64,000 nt of DNA from Epiperipatus broadwayi. Lineage: Eukaryota; Onychophora; Udeonychophora; Euonychophora; Peripatidae. Numbering within the stretch: the stretch's first letter is position 1; every line of letters begins with the position of its first letter. Shown piece after piece: positions 1 through 11,345 of the stretch. The translations under genes were made by a program, and so were the position numbers. Under the pieces are notes generated by a model that worked only from the letters and a program-made list of their open reading frames with translations, did no database searches and had not been told where the DNA came from. The DNA lies in the NCBI GenBank assembly GCA_028023455.1, contig JAQFVV010012441.1:7119125-7183124 (forward strand). The letters run 5' to 3'.

Positions 1-1
1 T

Positions 2-376
2 CAAACTCAGGATCTGAGAGAGGGATATGTTCGGAGATATCCTACATATTTTCCTTTTAGGAAGAAACTGCACCAAACCCAGATGAAGTGTGGGAAGCAT
101 AGAAAACTCTGGGAAAGAGATGTTGGTGGTGCCCGGATAGGACTGACAGTATGGAAAAGGAGGAGAAAAGAAGGTGCCTATGTCTGCAAGACTGGAAACC
201 AGAAGGGGGTTCAAACTTGGAATTTAATAAAGAGATGTCTTCAGAGGTATCATAAGTATTTCCCCTTTAGAAAGAAAGCCAAACTGCAACCAGTCAGAAA
301 GTCTGGAAGCTTCCTGGTATATGATAAGCTCCAGGAACCCAAAACGTTTCAAAACTTACTCCCAGACCCAACTTAG
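2..376 (+). CDS. possible partial coding exon with internal repeat
   Basis: The frame is open from the window edge to a TAG at 374-376, about 124 codons, and is visibly GC-richer than the flanking DNA. The first methionine is codon 28, so the true start may lie outside the window. The product is basic and contains a partial internal repeat: the motif YFPFRKK appears near residues 18 and 88, each time after an Arg-Tyr pair and followed by a similar basic stretch. The DNA repeats with it at about 45-105 and 255-315. I recognise no domain. The stop overlaps a good splice-donor match (TTAG followed by GTAAGA at 377), and an acceptor-like ttttccttttag ends at 60, so the true frame or exon limits may differ. 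It could be a terminal exon, a repeat-derived ORF or a relic. Confidence 0.3.
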   Translation, partial: QTQDLREGYVRRYPTYFPFRKKLHQTQMKCGKHRKLWERDVGGARIGLTVWKRRRKEGAYVCKTGNQKGVQTWNLIKRCLQRYHKYFPFRKKAKLQPVRKSGSFLVYDKLQEPKTFQNLLPDPT

Positions 377-949
377 GTAAGATTAGTTTTGATGATTACT
401 CCTAGATTCTACAAAGATGATGCATGATCATTTATAGAATTGCCCCTACCCCAGTAGTTAGATATATATTGTGTGTTCTTCTATATAGGTGATATTTATC
501 AAATTAGTTAGCTAATTAGTGTTATATTATTCCAACCCAACAGTATATACATATTAAAATTTTGTGTGCTCATATATATATATATGTAATAACCACATGT
601 TTAGCAAATTAGCATAGCCAAATAGCATTAGTATAACCAGTTATAGGTAGACGTGTGTAACCTTAGACTTTAGTCATAATGGTATTAGTGTACTGTCATC
701 ACTTTAAGACCAGACAGCCAGGCAAGGTAAAAAAATTTTGCAAGTAATATTTTGTTTCATCATTTGTTTTGTTATGAAATAGTGGTATTATTGAGGGATA
801 TTCTTCACCAAGTAAAATCTTTTTTTTTTCATTGATTTTTTTTTTTGTAAGTTTGGGGAAATGAAACAGATATTACTGTCCTTCTATCTGTTTCACCTTT
901 ATGTCTCCATAGACACATCTATGCCGGTTTTGAACACTCTTTAGTACAA
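377..949. other. AT-rich noncoding stretch
   Basis: Short AT runs and poly(T) tracts only. I see no convincing gene or element. Confidence 0.5.
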
Positions 950-1115
950 GTGTATATGTATCCACACAGTGTTATATGCCTTTACACAGCTGTATATATA
1001 TGTTTACACAGTTGTATGTGTCCACACAGCGATATATTCATTTATACAGTTATATATGTGGTCACAGTTTTATATGTATTCAAACAATTATATGTTTATT
1101 GTCACACATACAAGC
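950..1115. repeat. degenerate minisatellite, 18-23 bp units
   Basis: About seven diverged head-to-tail units built around ACACAGTTRTATATG, with unit lengths of about 18-23 bp. A short open frame through the array (976-1176) only reflects the repeat and is not called as a gene. Confidence 0.6.
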
Positions 1116-1283
1116 ACCTGTAAATGATAATGATATTAAATTTTGTATAGATATATTGCAGCATTTATATAAATAATATATTGTATAAGGGTTATTTTGT
1201 TTAGAAAATGTGGCTAAATATTCTTTAACAAGTTTGGTTTAAGTAAATTATAAATCACATGCGAAATTCACAGATTGGTAATA

Positions 1284-1779
1284 AGATTTTTATTTAGAAT
1301 AATTCGCAGGTGGGATCAGATAGTCCCTAGGTTATTGACATTGTTTTAGACCTCATTCATTACGATTGTAATGAATTTCTTTTCCAGATCAAACCAGTAA
1401 AAAATTGGCAACAAGATAAAAAAAAAGAGAGATTAGAATCAAAAAAGACGATTGCTGTAAAACTTAGAAGTTTGAATTGTGTTTTAAAACAGATAGTCAC
1501 TGGCTTTTGATCTAGGGAATATAGATATCGCAGATTTTTATTTAGAATAAATTGCAGGTGGGATCAGATAGTCCCTAGGTTATTGACATTGTTTTAGAGC
1601 TCATTCATTACGATTGTAATGAATTTCTTTTCCCAGATCAAACCAGTAAAAGTTTGGGCAACAAGATAAAAAAAAGATAAGAATCAAAAGAGACCTAAGG
1701 CTAAAACTTAGAAGTCTGAATTGTAGTTTTAAAATAGATGGTCGCTGGCTTTTGATCTAGGGAATATAAATATTGCAGA
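1284..1779. repeat. two tandem copies of a 248-bp unit
   Basis: Copy 1 (1284-1531) and copy 2 (1532-1779) align over their full length with scattered substitutions and small indels. Both contain CAGGTGGGATCAGATAGTCC and a hairpin with arms ATTCATTAC and GTAATGAAT. A third copy seems to begin at 1780 (agatttttttt) but breaks off at once. I found no CUGANGA or GAAA ribozyme core. It could be a satellite pair or a local duplication. Confidence 0.8.
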
Positions 1780-4700
1780 TTTTTTTTTGAAATGCACTCT
1801 CTTTAGCTTTTTTTTTCTGAAAATTGTTGTGGAGACCAGAATCCAAAAATGATCGAGTAGAATAATATATTTACTGGCTCGGAAGCCAGATGGACTCTCA
1901 ATTCCTCTAAACATTCCTTTGAATAGACTTTCCAGCAACCTGCATGGAGAATATGAAGAAATTTAACCTATCTGAAAGGCCACTGAAGATTATGACGCTG
2001 TCAGACGCCCTATTCCAACCACTATCATTGATATACGCTTCAAGTCCACTCAAGGAGGCAGAGAGAGATGGTAATCATTTTTAAAAGGAGCTGCGGTATG
2101 AACTTTAATCTATAAATTCTTATAACATTTTAAAAAGAACGTTCTATCTAAATTATAAAAACTCTTTCAATTTTACCCTCTTATAAAAAGAAACTATCGG
2201 TCTGTGACTTTATATATAATGTAAAAGAAAAAAAAAATCACTTACTTTGATTTTATAAACTGCTGAAATCTTTTATGAATTAAAAGATTTCATATTTTTT
2301 TTTATACTCATTAAATGTCCGAAATTTATTCTCTTCAATTCTTACAAGCTAACGGTCTTGCCTAATTTCAGTAATTTTAATATTTTGTTTAAATGCATTT
2401 TGTTATGTTTGATATGTGATAATATGCTCAGATTTCGAAACAATGAAACCAAGTAAGTAATTTATAAAGGAGATAATTGTAATCTTCGCTTAGACATTTT
2501 AAAAGCCTTGTTTATTTTATTAAATCATTGTTTCGAAATTATAATATTGGTAATAAACGAATGCGCTAACCACTCGTTGTTATCATAGTTATATATATAT
2601 TGTAAAATCGTATTTTTTTTAAGATTTGCTTAACCGATCTTATATTATAACCTTTGATATTTATTAGTTGGAAGGGGATATATATATTGTCTAGAGATGA
2701 TAAAGTATATTTGCTAATGTTTGTATTAAGTCCCATCGAATATACTTTCCCTCCTTAATTAAGAATATTTATATGCAGATTCAGGATCTTAACTAGATTA
2801 TTTTTATATAGTTTAAGCCCATTTTATTAGCATACTTATAATGCTAATTTTAAGAACTGTTTTGAATTAGCTTGACAGATAAAAGCTATCTGTTTTAGGC
2901 GCAATTAATTATATGCATACTTATTGCTTTTTATATATATATATTGCGTGCATTGCGGGTGTGTTTTTATATAGTACACTTATATGTGTTACGTTTTGCT
3001 GCCTCTGACAAGGGTTCACGGTAACAAACCGCCCCTTTATTTAGTTCGGGTTATGGCTATCTTCATTAGAACTGGGGGCGTGAGGACCCAGATTATTTTT
3101 CCATAAAGCCAATCCGACTTCCTGAACTTTATGTTCATATATCAATAGCAGCAAACCGTCGGTCTCAGAGCAAACCGAGCATTTGATGCTGAAACTCTTG
3201 AAGAATCACACACTCGCACTGCAAGTTTATTTCTTTAATATTTTAATATAGCGCCATAGCGCATATATGTGGACCTAATGGTAACCAGTTCTTTTTCCCA
3301 TATTAATTAATCATTCAGCTTTAGACTGGAGTTTGAATCTGGTTATCAGTTTGAATCTGCATGATTCTGAGTTTATTTAGTTGCTCAGTTAATTAGTATA
3401 TATAACAGTCTTTAAAACTGGCTGTACTCATCATCATCTCTACTAAAGTATCAACTTCTAACTTAAGCAAGTCAAGTTCACAAAATGAGCATATTAAATA
3501 ATTAGGCATGACTTCTATAACTCACACACACATGTATTGTAATATGTTTAAAAGGGAACAGATGTACTTGATAACAGTCCCAACTATTGTAACATGCTTG
3601 CCTGTATTGAATACCTTGTGAAGATTATACAATCCCTGCCATTATGATATTTTGTGTTAGATCATTTGTTATTGTTTTAATAAATCTTTTTTAAATATAA
3701 ACTGTTGTATATCTTTCTTGCTCAGACTCTAGATCAAACCAAACCACAGTATCTTATCCAATCCATAGTATTTTATCCAATCCACAGTATATTATTAAAT
3801 GTCACAGTTCATTACTCCAATTTCTTAATGAGTTTATATGCTATATGTGTATGTCTAGTATTTAAGATTAATAGAGTGTCAAGTGTTATATATATCACTT
3901 ATTTAGTTAGGTTAGTAATGACCTTAAGTCTCATGTTTCTCCCTGTTCTATGTTGGCTCACGGTTAAATGAGAACTGAGTGTAGCCCCAGGAATGTCACT
4001 CATAAGGTATTAAATTTGGAGTACTGGCAGATGAGTTGGAGTTTGGTCGCATTAGAGGTCTCAATCACCTCACTATGATCAGCTTTGGTATATTTTGCTC
4101 GGGCTCTGAATTTTGTTGCATGAGTGTACAAATCTGACTGTTACAATAGTAATATTTTTTTTTAAAATTTTGTCCCAAATCTAAATAAAAATATAATTGA
4201 AATATAATTTTTTTTTAATAACCTGGTAGATCAAACTGTAAAGTAAAAAAGTTAAGGTTATCCACTGTAAATAGTGTAAATAAATTGTTTATTTATTTGT
4301 TGTTAGTAATAAACTTTGTTAAATTTTGTTATTTCAAAAATTTTGTGTCCGAGTTATTTATTTCTCCACATCGCTGCATGAAATCACGATATATGCATAA
4401 TAATCGAAACAAATATATAATTTTGCACAAAAGATAAATAGAGAATTATTTTAAGAATTTTAAATATTTTATTGGTATTCATTATAATTAAATAATCATA
4501 ATCTTACATTATTTTATTGGTCATAAATCAGTTATCTCAATATTATATTAAATTATATGCTATCAGTTGCCACACATATTTTGTTTGTCAGATTATTAAA
4601 AGGCTACCACATATTTATTATATCATTACATGAAGATATAAGATCATATTATATTATTTCATTATTTTATTATGGTAATAAAATTATAGTAAAAAGAAAA

Positions 4701-5270
4701 GTTATACAGAATTAGTTAAACAATGAAGAATATTATTACTGTTATTTATTATTATTAGTTTCAATGTAGTAGATTATGACAAAAAATCCCTTCTCATATT
4801 TTACTACCGTATTTTATTAACTTAGAATAAACTTTATAAACCTGAGATTATTTTATTGAGCTAGATTATTACAAATAGAAGATTAAGACTTAATTATTAG
4901 TTTAATCTTAGTGAGTAGAAGTTATTAAAGTCATAAGAATAATATGAGTTTGTTATTTGAAATAGTAATAAGGGGGGATAGTGTTTTTATGCCATTGAGG
5001 TAGTATCCTATGGGATATTGGCTCAATGTAATCTATCTTGTCAGCTGTATTTTCACTTCCAGTCTCATGAAAATATTAAATATTTATTTAATTTTATTTT
5101 TATAAACTGAACCTTATTCGTATTTTAAATTTGAGCTAGTGAAATATTTTAATTTTAATGCTGAATATTTTAGTTATTAATTATTAACTGAGATAGAAAC
5201 CGTTCTATTTCATATCATATATTATCTGGAAGTGAGGATGCATGAGATGAAGGTCAGAATATATATATAT
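1780..5270. other. noncoding; GC-richer island at about 2990-3240
   Basis: Mostly AT-rich with no gene I can support. The 2990-3240 segment has clearly higher GC but no long open frame or recognisable repeat ends; an old LTR or transposon relic is possible but unsupported. An 88-codon frame at 3705-3971 has no protein features beyond hydrophobic AT-rich codons and is probably chance. Confidence 0.4.
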
Positions 5271-5410
5271 ATGAAAAACAAAAAACACAAGTTAAAAACT
5301 TGCATACGCTTGTATTTATGACTATAGATGGCGTTATACCAAAAACACCTTCAAGCGTTTGTTTACATAAACGTCAGAGCGAGTATTTCACTATCTCTAA
5401 CTTAATTTCC

Positions 5411-5455
5411 ACCTTCATATCATAATTTCAAGCTATTTGCTATCATCAGTGAAGG
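5411..5455 (-). ncRNA. type I hammerhead ribozyme motif H1
   Basis: Read on the minus strand: CCTTCA (helix I), CUGAUGA core at 5449-5443, helix II AGC/GCU with a T-T mismatch at its base, GAAA at 5429-5426, a 3-bp helix III (one G-U), and cleavage site UA after 5418. TGAAGG follows and closes helix I with six Watson-Crick pairs. All core positions fit the hammerhead consensus. Helix II is weak, so activity is uncertain. Confidence 0.65.
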
Positions 5456-5940
5456 ACAGGATTAAGAAACTAGATCTAAAACACAAACTCTGAGCGTTTA
5501 AGAAACAATTTCTATTCAGCTTGCAAGCGTGAATTTTTTAGACACGTAATGTCTTCAAACTCAGCATAGCATGCCAGATAGCTACATGGGTCTGATATCA
5601 GTTCAGCATCACCACATAGTAGAAGCCTCTGCAATATATATCATTGCAAGAAAGACCTCAAAGGTACATTTATGAAAAACAAATAACACAAGTTAAAAAC
5701 TTGCATACGCTTGTATTTATGACTATAGATGGTGTTATACCAAAAACACCTTCAAGCGTTTGTTTACATAAATGTCAGAGCGAATATTTCACTATCTCTA
5801 ACTTAATTTCCACCTTCATATCATGATTTCAAGCTATTTGAAGACATTATGTGTCTAAAAAATTCACGCTTGCAAGCTGAATAGAAATTGTTTCTTAAAC
5901 GCTCAGAGTTTGTGTTTTAGATCTAGTTTCTTAATCCTGT

Positions 5941-5984
5941 CCTTCACTGACGATAGCAAATAGCTTGAAATCATGATATGAAGG
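5941..5984 (+). ncRNA. type I hammerhead ribozyme motif H2
   Basis: CCTTCA at 5941-5946, core CUGACGA at 5947-5953 (the variable seventh position is C, allowed in CUGANGA), helix II AGC/GCU, GAAA at 5967-5970, helix III of A-U, U-A and C-G around a 2-nt loop, UA cleavage site ending at 5978, then TGAAGG at 5979-5984 pairing perfectly with CCTTCA. It is the inverted partner of H1. Confidence 0.65.
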
Positions 5985-6639
5985 TGGAAATTAAGTTAGA
6001 GATAGTGAAATACTCGCTCTGACATTTATGTAAACAAACGCTTGAAGGTGTTTTTGGTAAAATGCCATCTATAGTCATATATATATATCACAAATGATTA
6101 ACAAGATGATTGAAGATAAAGAAAGAAATTTTACTTATTGATTTTTTGTAACTATTAGATTTTCAAAAATAACAAGTTCAGAATCACTGTTAAGAATTGT
6201 TTAATTTTTTATATTATTATGTGTATTTTTATCAAATAAAACATGAATTAACCAGATTAGCAATATATCTGCATATATATGGAACTAACAACAGAACTTC
6301 TTATGTCAATTATAATGTAAAAGCAACATTATCAATAACAGTTTTCATTGTGCTGTTCAAATGCTGATGTTATTTTCATAATACAACACAAGCAGACACA
6401 ATACTTTTCAGAAAAACATAAGTCTACATTTGTATAAATCTACATGCAATGAAAAAATAAATTAAATCTAAATTTAAAAAATATAAAATATTTTATTATG
6501 TGAGTGACATAATAATGTATTATGAAAAAATTAAAAGGCAATAAATCAAAAAAAATTTTTTATCAATTACCAAATATAAAAATTTAAATTTAAAAAATGA
6601 AACCAATAATAAAATAACTGAGATAAAAAATTGTTATAT

Positions 6640-6885
6640 TAAATGCTTTTCATGACTGTGCACTAAAGATAAAACAATTGTTTTTCAACTGCAATTGATG
6701 TTTTTAGATTAAACTTGAAATAAAAGCATGGGGGATCCAGATTCTTGTTATAAAAAAATAGGGATTGATTTAATTAATGTCTGCCCCCCCCCATGTTTTT
6801 ATTTTAAGTTAAATCTAAAAACTCCAATTGTAGTTGGAAACACAATTATTTTATTTCTGTTTAGTACACAATCAATAAAATTTTA
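6640..6885. mobile_element. MITE-like inverted repeat, family M
   Basis: Two arms of about 100 bp are inverted copies of each other: a left arm running to AAAAGCATGGGG near 6735 and a right arm from CCCCATGTTTTTATTT near 6787 outward. The centre is short and noncoding. Inner-arm sequence (AAATAAAAGCATGGG followed by ATCCA) is shared with the element at 14099-14398, so this is a dispersed family. Target duplications are not clear. Confidence 0.65.
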
Positions 6886-6944
6886 ATATAAAAACATCTA
6901 TCTCTATTATTTTTAAATTTTAATATTGCACAGTAAATGAAAAT

Positions 6945-7229
6945 GTAAAACTATATTGTACTTTAAATTGACTGAACACTTATATATATATATATATATG
7001 TATATCATTATATATTTCTGCTATAAGTGAAAATGTATACCTCTTATGTATATATTATATTTAATATGTGTACATAATAATGCATATATATATATATTGT
7101 AAATCAACTTGACTTAATACATATAAGTTTACTTTAAATCAATATCACATGTCATTAGATATTTCTGCAATAAGTTAATCGATATACTCTTAATGTATTC
7201 ATTATATTTAGTATGTGTATATTATTATA
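6945..7229. repeat. diverged direct duplication
   Basis: A segment beginning TACTTTAAATTGAC near 6959 recurs diverged near 7130. Both copies contain ATATTTCTGC followed by ATAAGT and later ATTATATTTA and ATGTGTA. The unit is about 170 bp. Noncoding. Confidence 0.5.
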
Positions 7230-7455
7230 TATGTATAATAAAATTTTTTGATAGTTTTTAGTTTTATTTTAAAACAATTGTTTAAAGAAAAAGCTTGAGA
7301 AGAAAATTCACAATCATTGTTTTAAATAATGATAGTGAGTTTTCATCTTTAGCTTTTCATGGTCATTTTAAATAATAATTGCTAATTTTCTTTAGCTTTT
7401 TTTAAATAATTGTCTTAAAATTAAAATAGCAACTATCAAATAATTTTAAATAGAA
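7230..7455. repeat. inverted repeat, about 100-bp arms
   Basis: The left arm containing TTTGATAGTTTTTAGTTTTA is matched by an inverted right arm ending AACTATCAAATAATTTT. The similarity continues weakly into the flanks (TAGTATGTGTA left, its complement right). It could be a foldback element or MITE. Confidence 0.55.
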
Positions 7456-7469
7456 AAATGTGTAACTCA

Positions 7470-9360
7470 TTTATTTTATATATATATATATAATTATGTA
7501 CACATACTAATTATGCTATATACATTAAGAATTTCAAATGATCAAAAAATGTTATTACATTGAAAGAAAAAAAATCTTTATACTGCCTTTTCTTTTGTAA
7601 ATATTATTTAAAACCAATCAAACTTCTAAAAATACTTCTTAGCTACTATACATAAAATTATTGAATATTTTTAATATTTGCTCTCTCACTGTTCCATATC
7701 TGGGAAACTAGTTGACCTACTGAAAAAATAGTGGATCATGTGGATTAGGCTTATATATATATATATACCAAATTTTAAGCAATTCTATTGAATTTAAATA
7801 TATTAAACCTCAATTTTAAAATTTTATTCTAACTTTAGAAAAGATCAAAATTTAACAAATAAACTAACAAACAAACTGACTTTCCAACTTCAATAAAAGT
7901 ATTTTGTAAAAACGAAAACAAATATTTACCTTTATATATTCTAGTAATATGTCATATTGATGTTTATTATAATGGTCGGGGATGATGATGAAATATCCAG
8001 TCTTACTACATCTGTCAACAGAGTGCCACTAGGCTACTTTGAACCTAGAAAATTTATAAAGTCGACAGATATGCGCTGTTAAGATCACGGCCATCAGCCC
8101 AAGTCACTAGCTCAAGTAGATGCAGAAACTTAATATATTTATAAAAATATATTTTTAATAATAAAGAATAAAAAAAGCAAGCACTGTCAGTTTTAATAAC
8201 ACACAAAAAAAGATTTCATTTACGTATATAATTAATAACACACAAACTTTAAAAAATTAATTTTTATAACACAAGAAGAAATTTGTTTTATTCTGTTCCA
8301 TTATTATTTTATTTGTTTTTAACTTTAATTTTAAATTTTAGAATGTTGAGTATAGATGAGCTACCTAGATGCACTCACAAATTTTCAAATCACTTGACTC
8401 CAGACTAAAAATCCACAGCCACACCAATACTTGCTTCCAGATATATATCAGCAACCAATGCAATGTGAACATGTTAGCATAGAATCACATCAACAGGAAT
8501 GTGCGTCTGAACAGCATGATATTATTGGAGAAGACATGGCCTTCGTCCTGCAGGAATGTGCATCTGTCAGGTGAATGAAACATGCATATAAAATAATAAA
8601 AAGAAACACTACATATGGATGGGAGAGCGGTCTTGTCTTGCTAGCTTATCATCCAAAATCCATAGAGCTGGAATGGGGCAATGGTGCAGGGAATACATCT
8701 GCGACCATTTCAACAGTATGACTGCCTCTTTGGGGTCATGTATTCAGTTGGACTTGTCATCCTAGGTGCTAACACACTTCACATTACATTGATATAAATG
8801 TCCATATATCTCTCCACCAGCATTGACACAACTACAAACAAATAATCCGAAATCAAAACCCCTTTAAACTAACCTATATTTAAACTAGTCTAGCAGCCAT
8901 CTATACTCAACTGACATTTAAATCATTTTATTAATTTAATTCAAAACAAAAATCTTTAGTTTAATTAAGGTTTTAAAATCATTTTTAAGATAACATTTAT
9001 ATTTTAACTTTTTTTTTTTTACGGCAAATTTATATAACCTGCTTTTCTTTTTAAATTTAATAATGCACAAATAATGACATGTTTCTATTTTTTAAATTTA
9101 AGTTTGCAATTGCAAACCCCTACCCTATTACAAACAGATCTTACATTTAGCATAAATGAAAACATATAACACATATTTTAAAAAGATTACGTTTCAATTT
9201 TAGATAAGTCTTAAAATTTTAAAGTTTATACAAATAGAGTTCAGATTTGATTCAGAGAGAAAAGTCTATAAATCATCTTTAAAGAAAAATAAAGTTCTGA
9301 TATTTTAAATTAAGAGTTTATAATGTTTTTTTTTTTGTTTATAATGTATACTTTCCTTTC
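7470..9360. other. noncoding; GC-richer patch at 8340-8800
   Basis: I see no supported gene. The 7970-8110 and 8340-8800 patches are less AT-rich and look like worn repeat sequence, but I cannot assign them. Confidence 0.35.
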
Positions 9361-9361
9361 T

Positions 9362-9545
9362 TTCTCCGGGTTCGTTCCTTCACGATGAAGATCTGAATTT
9401 ATAAAAGATCCATTTCTTGTGGGTGATGACGATTTATGAAGATGCATTTTTACAAAGATTTCTGCATATGGCACCAGTGGTTCGATCCTGGGATCCGTAA
9501 ATAGGAAAGCTACCTTCGGCCGGCCGCACTGAAGAAAGCACCATG
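9362..9545 (+). mobile_element. possible SINE-like or tRNA-derived relic
   Basis: A GC-richer block contains GGTTCGATCC near 9479, close to the tRNA and SINE B-box consensus, and a second B-box-like GGTTCGTTCC near 9369. No good A box was identified. This is a weak call based mainly on the B-box match and composition. Confidence 0.25.
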
Positions 9546-9675
9546 AAGCTCATTACATTTTTGGTGATGACAATAATATTTATTTTTAACTTTTCAGCAA
9601 CCGACGAAAGAATTTAAATTTTTAATTTTTCTAATTTCCAACTAATTAATTATTGTTTTGGATTTCTTTTTATAG

Positions 9676-9760
9676 TCCTCAGGTACCTTATCTCTGGAAT
9701 GCAGGATTCATCAAACATATTTCATGTCTGTATTTCATTGGTTAATTCAGTTTGTCCAAG
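9676..9760 (+). CDS. 85-bp exon-like segment with GT-AG borders
   Basis: The pyrimidine-rich acceptor gatttctttttatag ends at 9675 and the strong donor CAAG followed by GTAAGA begins at 9761. Two of three frames are open across all 85 bp. In frame 1 the peptide begins SSGTLSLEC. Joining that frame to the exon candidate at 11040 gives only a short open frame, and the frame in which that exon is fully open is not compatible with phase 0 here, so an intermediate exon would be needed. It may be a chance pair of splice signals. Confidence 0.3.
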
Positions 9761-11039
9761 GTAAGATTTTGGGTTTTCCACTGAGGTCTGTGTCTCTATC
9801 TTTGAGTGGGAACTCTTATCTATTTTGTAATCATTTTTTTAATTGTCATTTTGCTTTAAGGATCTGTTTGTAATTTTTATATTTGAAAATTAAAAACTCT
9901 TCGCTATTATTAAAATCAAAAGGCTTTTTATTATATATTTTATTTAAAGATTAGAATCTTTGCTATAATTTATTTATTTTTTAAAGCTTATTTTAATATT
10001 TAAATCAATCTAACATATTAATAAATTAATAATTCGTTATTTGTGCATTTTGACAGTTTGTTTTTAATTCTGTATTAGATAAAAAAAGTTACTATTAAAA
10101 TTTGAATGTAACGCATATATATATCCCGTTACAATATATATAAACAAAATATTTTATATTTTTGAATAAGTTTTTGTTAACTAATCTGCACTTTGTTAAA
10201 TTTAAGAGACAATATCCCATAATTCATATGAGACCAAATATTGTCTTTTATGAATATCTTGTCTCTGTACTAATATAATATTTACAAATGTGTCTCTGTT
10301 TAATTTATAAATGGTTTCCATTGATACTTTTACATATAAAGAAGTATACCAGTTTGACTAATATTAGGGCATGGTGTACAGAAGTAGGCTTTATTCAATG
10401 GTTCAACTGGATTTTTATCATTTTTTATGAAAAAAAAATAATACTTGTAAACACATTATTATGCCATTTCTATAAAAAAAAAAGTTTATAAAATATTACA
10501 TATATGAAAATTATATCTAATATTTAAATAATATAATTATTAAGGAGAAAGAATGCTTTTTTGCTACCATGGACCAAGCTCTATGAATGATAATAAAAAA
10601 TCTATCTTAAATTTATTAATATATTTTTATTATTTTTGTTCACATGATTATGTTAAAAATAAATTAAATAAAAATGATTTATTGATTTCATGGCCACAGA
10701 TAAAGAACTTACGGCAATTTATTTAATTTAAAAATATTTTGAATGAATGAGAATAAAATGTAAAAAAATACAAGAAATTAATTAATGTAGAGTGAATAAG
10801 AAAACATTGCCATGCTCTCAAACTAAGATGCTTCAGACTGGCCTATATAATTAAATTTAGGTACAAAAAATAAAATGGCCACTCCTATTTTTTCAAAAGT
10901 TTATCATGTGCTTTGGTTTGAGAAAATCCTCAGTACTCAACAATATATCATTGAGTTATGATAACAACATTGTAGCATGTGTGCTTAGGGTGTAAATCCC
11001 TTCTGTTTAAATTAAATATTAATTTTGTAATTGTTTTAG

Positions 11040-11291
11040 AAATCTGTCCCTGTAAGCACCAAACTAGAAGATATCCAGAAAAAACATTCAGGCAGTTCTG
11101 CTCCAAATTCCATCCTCTGTTGTTCTTGTTTTGACAATAACTTAAATATATTTGACATGCTTCATCCTTATAATAAACACAAGTGTCATTTAGAACTTAT
11201 CAAGTATCTCATTAATCCAGACAAGTTTAAAAGATACTTTACAAATATTTTTGAATCTGCTCCTTCAAACTGGCACGATAGAAGATCATAA
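11040..11291 (+). CDS. possible 3'-terminal coding exon, unknown protein
   Basis: After the acceptor-like sequence attgttttag, a frame is open for 83 codons to TAA at 11289-11291, in DNA where chance frames average far fewer codons. It lacks an internal start, as expected for an internal or terminal exon. The product begins SVPVSTKLEDIQ and has a Cys pair (ILCCSCF) and a Leu, Lys and Phe-rich tail ending SNWHDRRS. No family is recognised. AATAAA at 11340-11345, 48 bp after the stop, suits a polyadenylation signal. An old transposon coding fragment is the main alternative. Confidence 0.35.
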   Translation, partial: KSVPVSTKLEDIQKKHSGSSAPNSILCCSCFDNNLNIFDMLHPYNKHKCHLELIKYLINPDKFKRYFTNIFESAPSNWHDRRS

Positions 11292-11339
11292 TCCCAACCA
11301 AGATAATGTAGCTGCTCTGGATTAGTTCAATTGAAACTT

Positions 11340-11345
11340 AATAAA
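11340..11345 (+). promoter_or_regulatory. candidate polyadenylation signal AATAAA
   Basis: AATAAA follows the stop of the exon candidate by 48 bp. AATAAA is common by chance in DNA this AT-rich, so its value lies in its position. Confidence 0.3.

Larger units (their letters stand above)
5271..6078. mobile_element. hammerhead-bearing tandem-inverted element (HE1)
   Basis: Monomer 1 starts at 5271 (ATGAAAAACA) and its start recurs at 5672, giving a period of 401 bp. The second copy is cut off at about 5838, where it meets an inverted arm. The outer inverted arms are 5319-5558 and 5839-6078, each about 240 bp. There is no protein-coding capacity. Each inverted arm carries a hammerhead motif, minus strand in the left and plus strand in the right. 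The second tandem copy breaks inside the motif. Monomer size, tandem arrangement and self-cleaving motif resemble animal retrozymes. It shares internal sequence with the element at 43088-44105, for example the stretch ending in AGAAACTAGATCTAAA next to the ribozyme. Confidence 0.75.
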
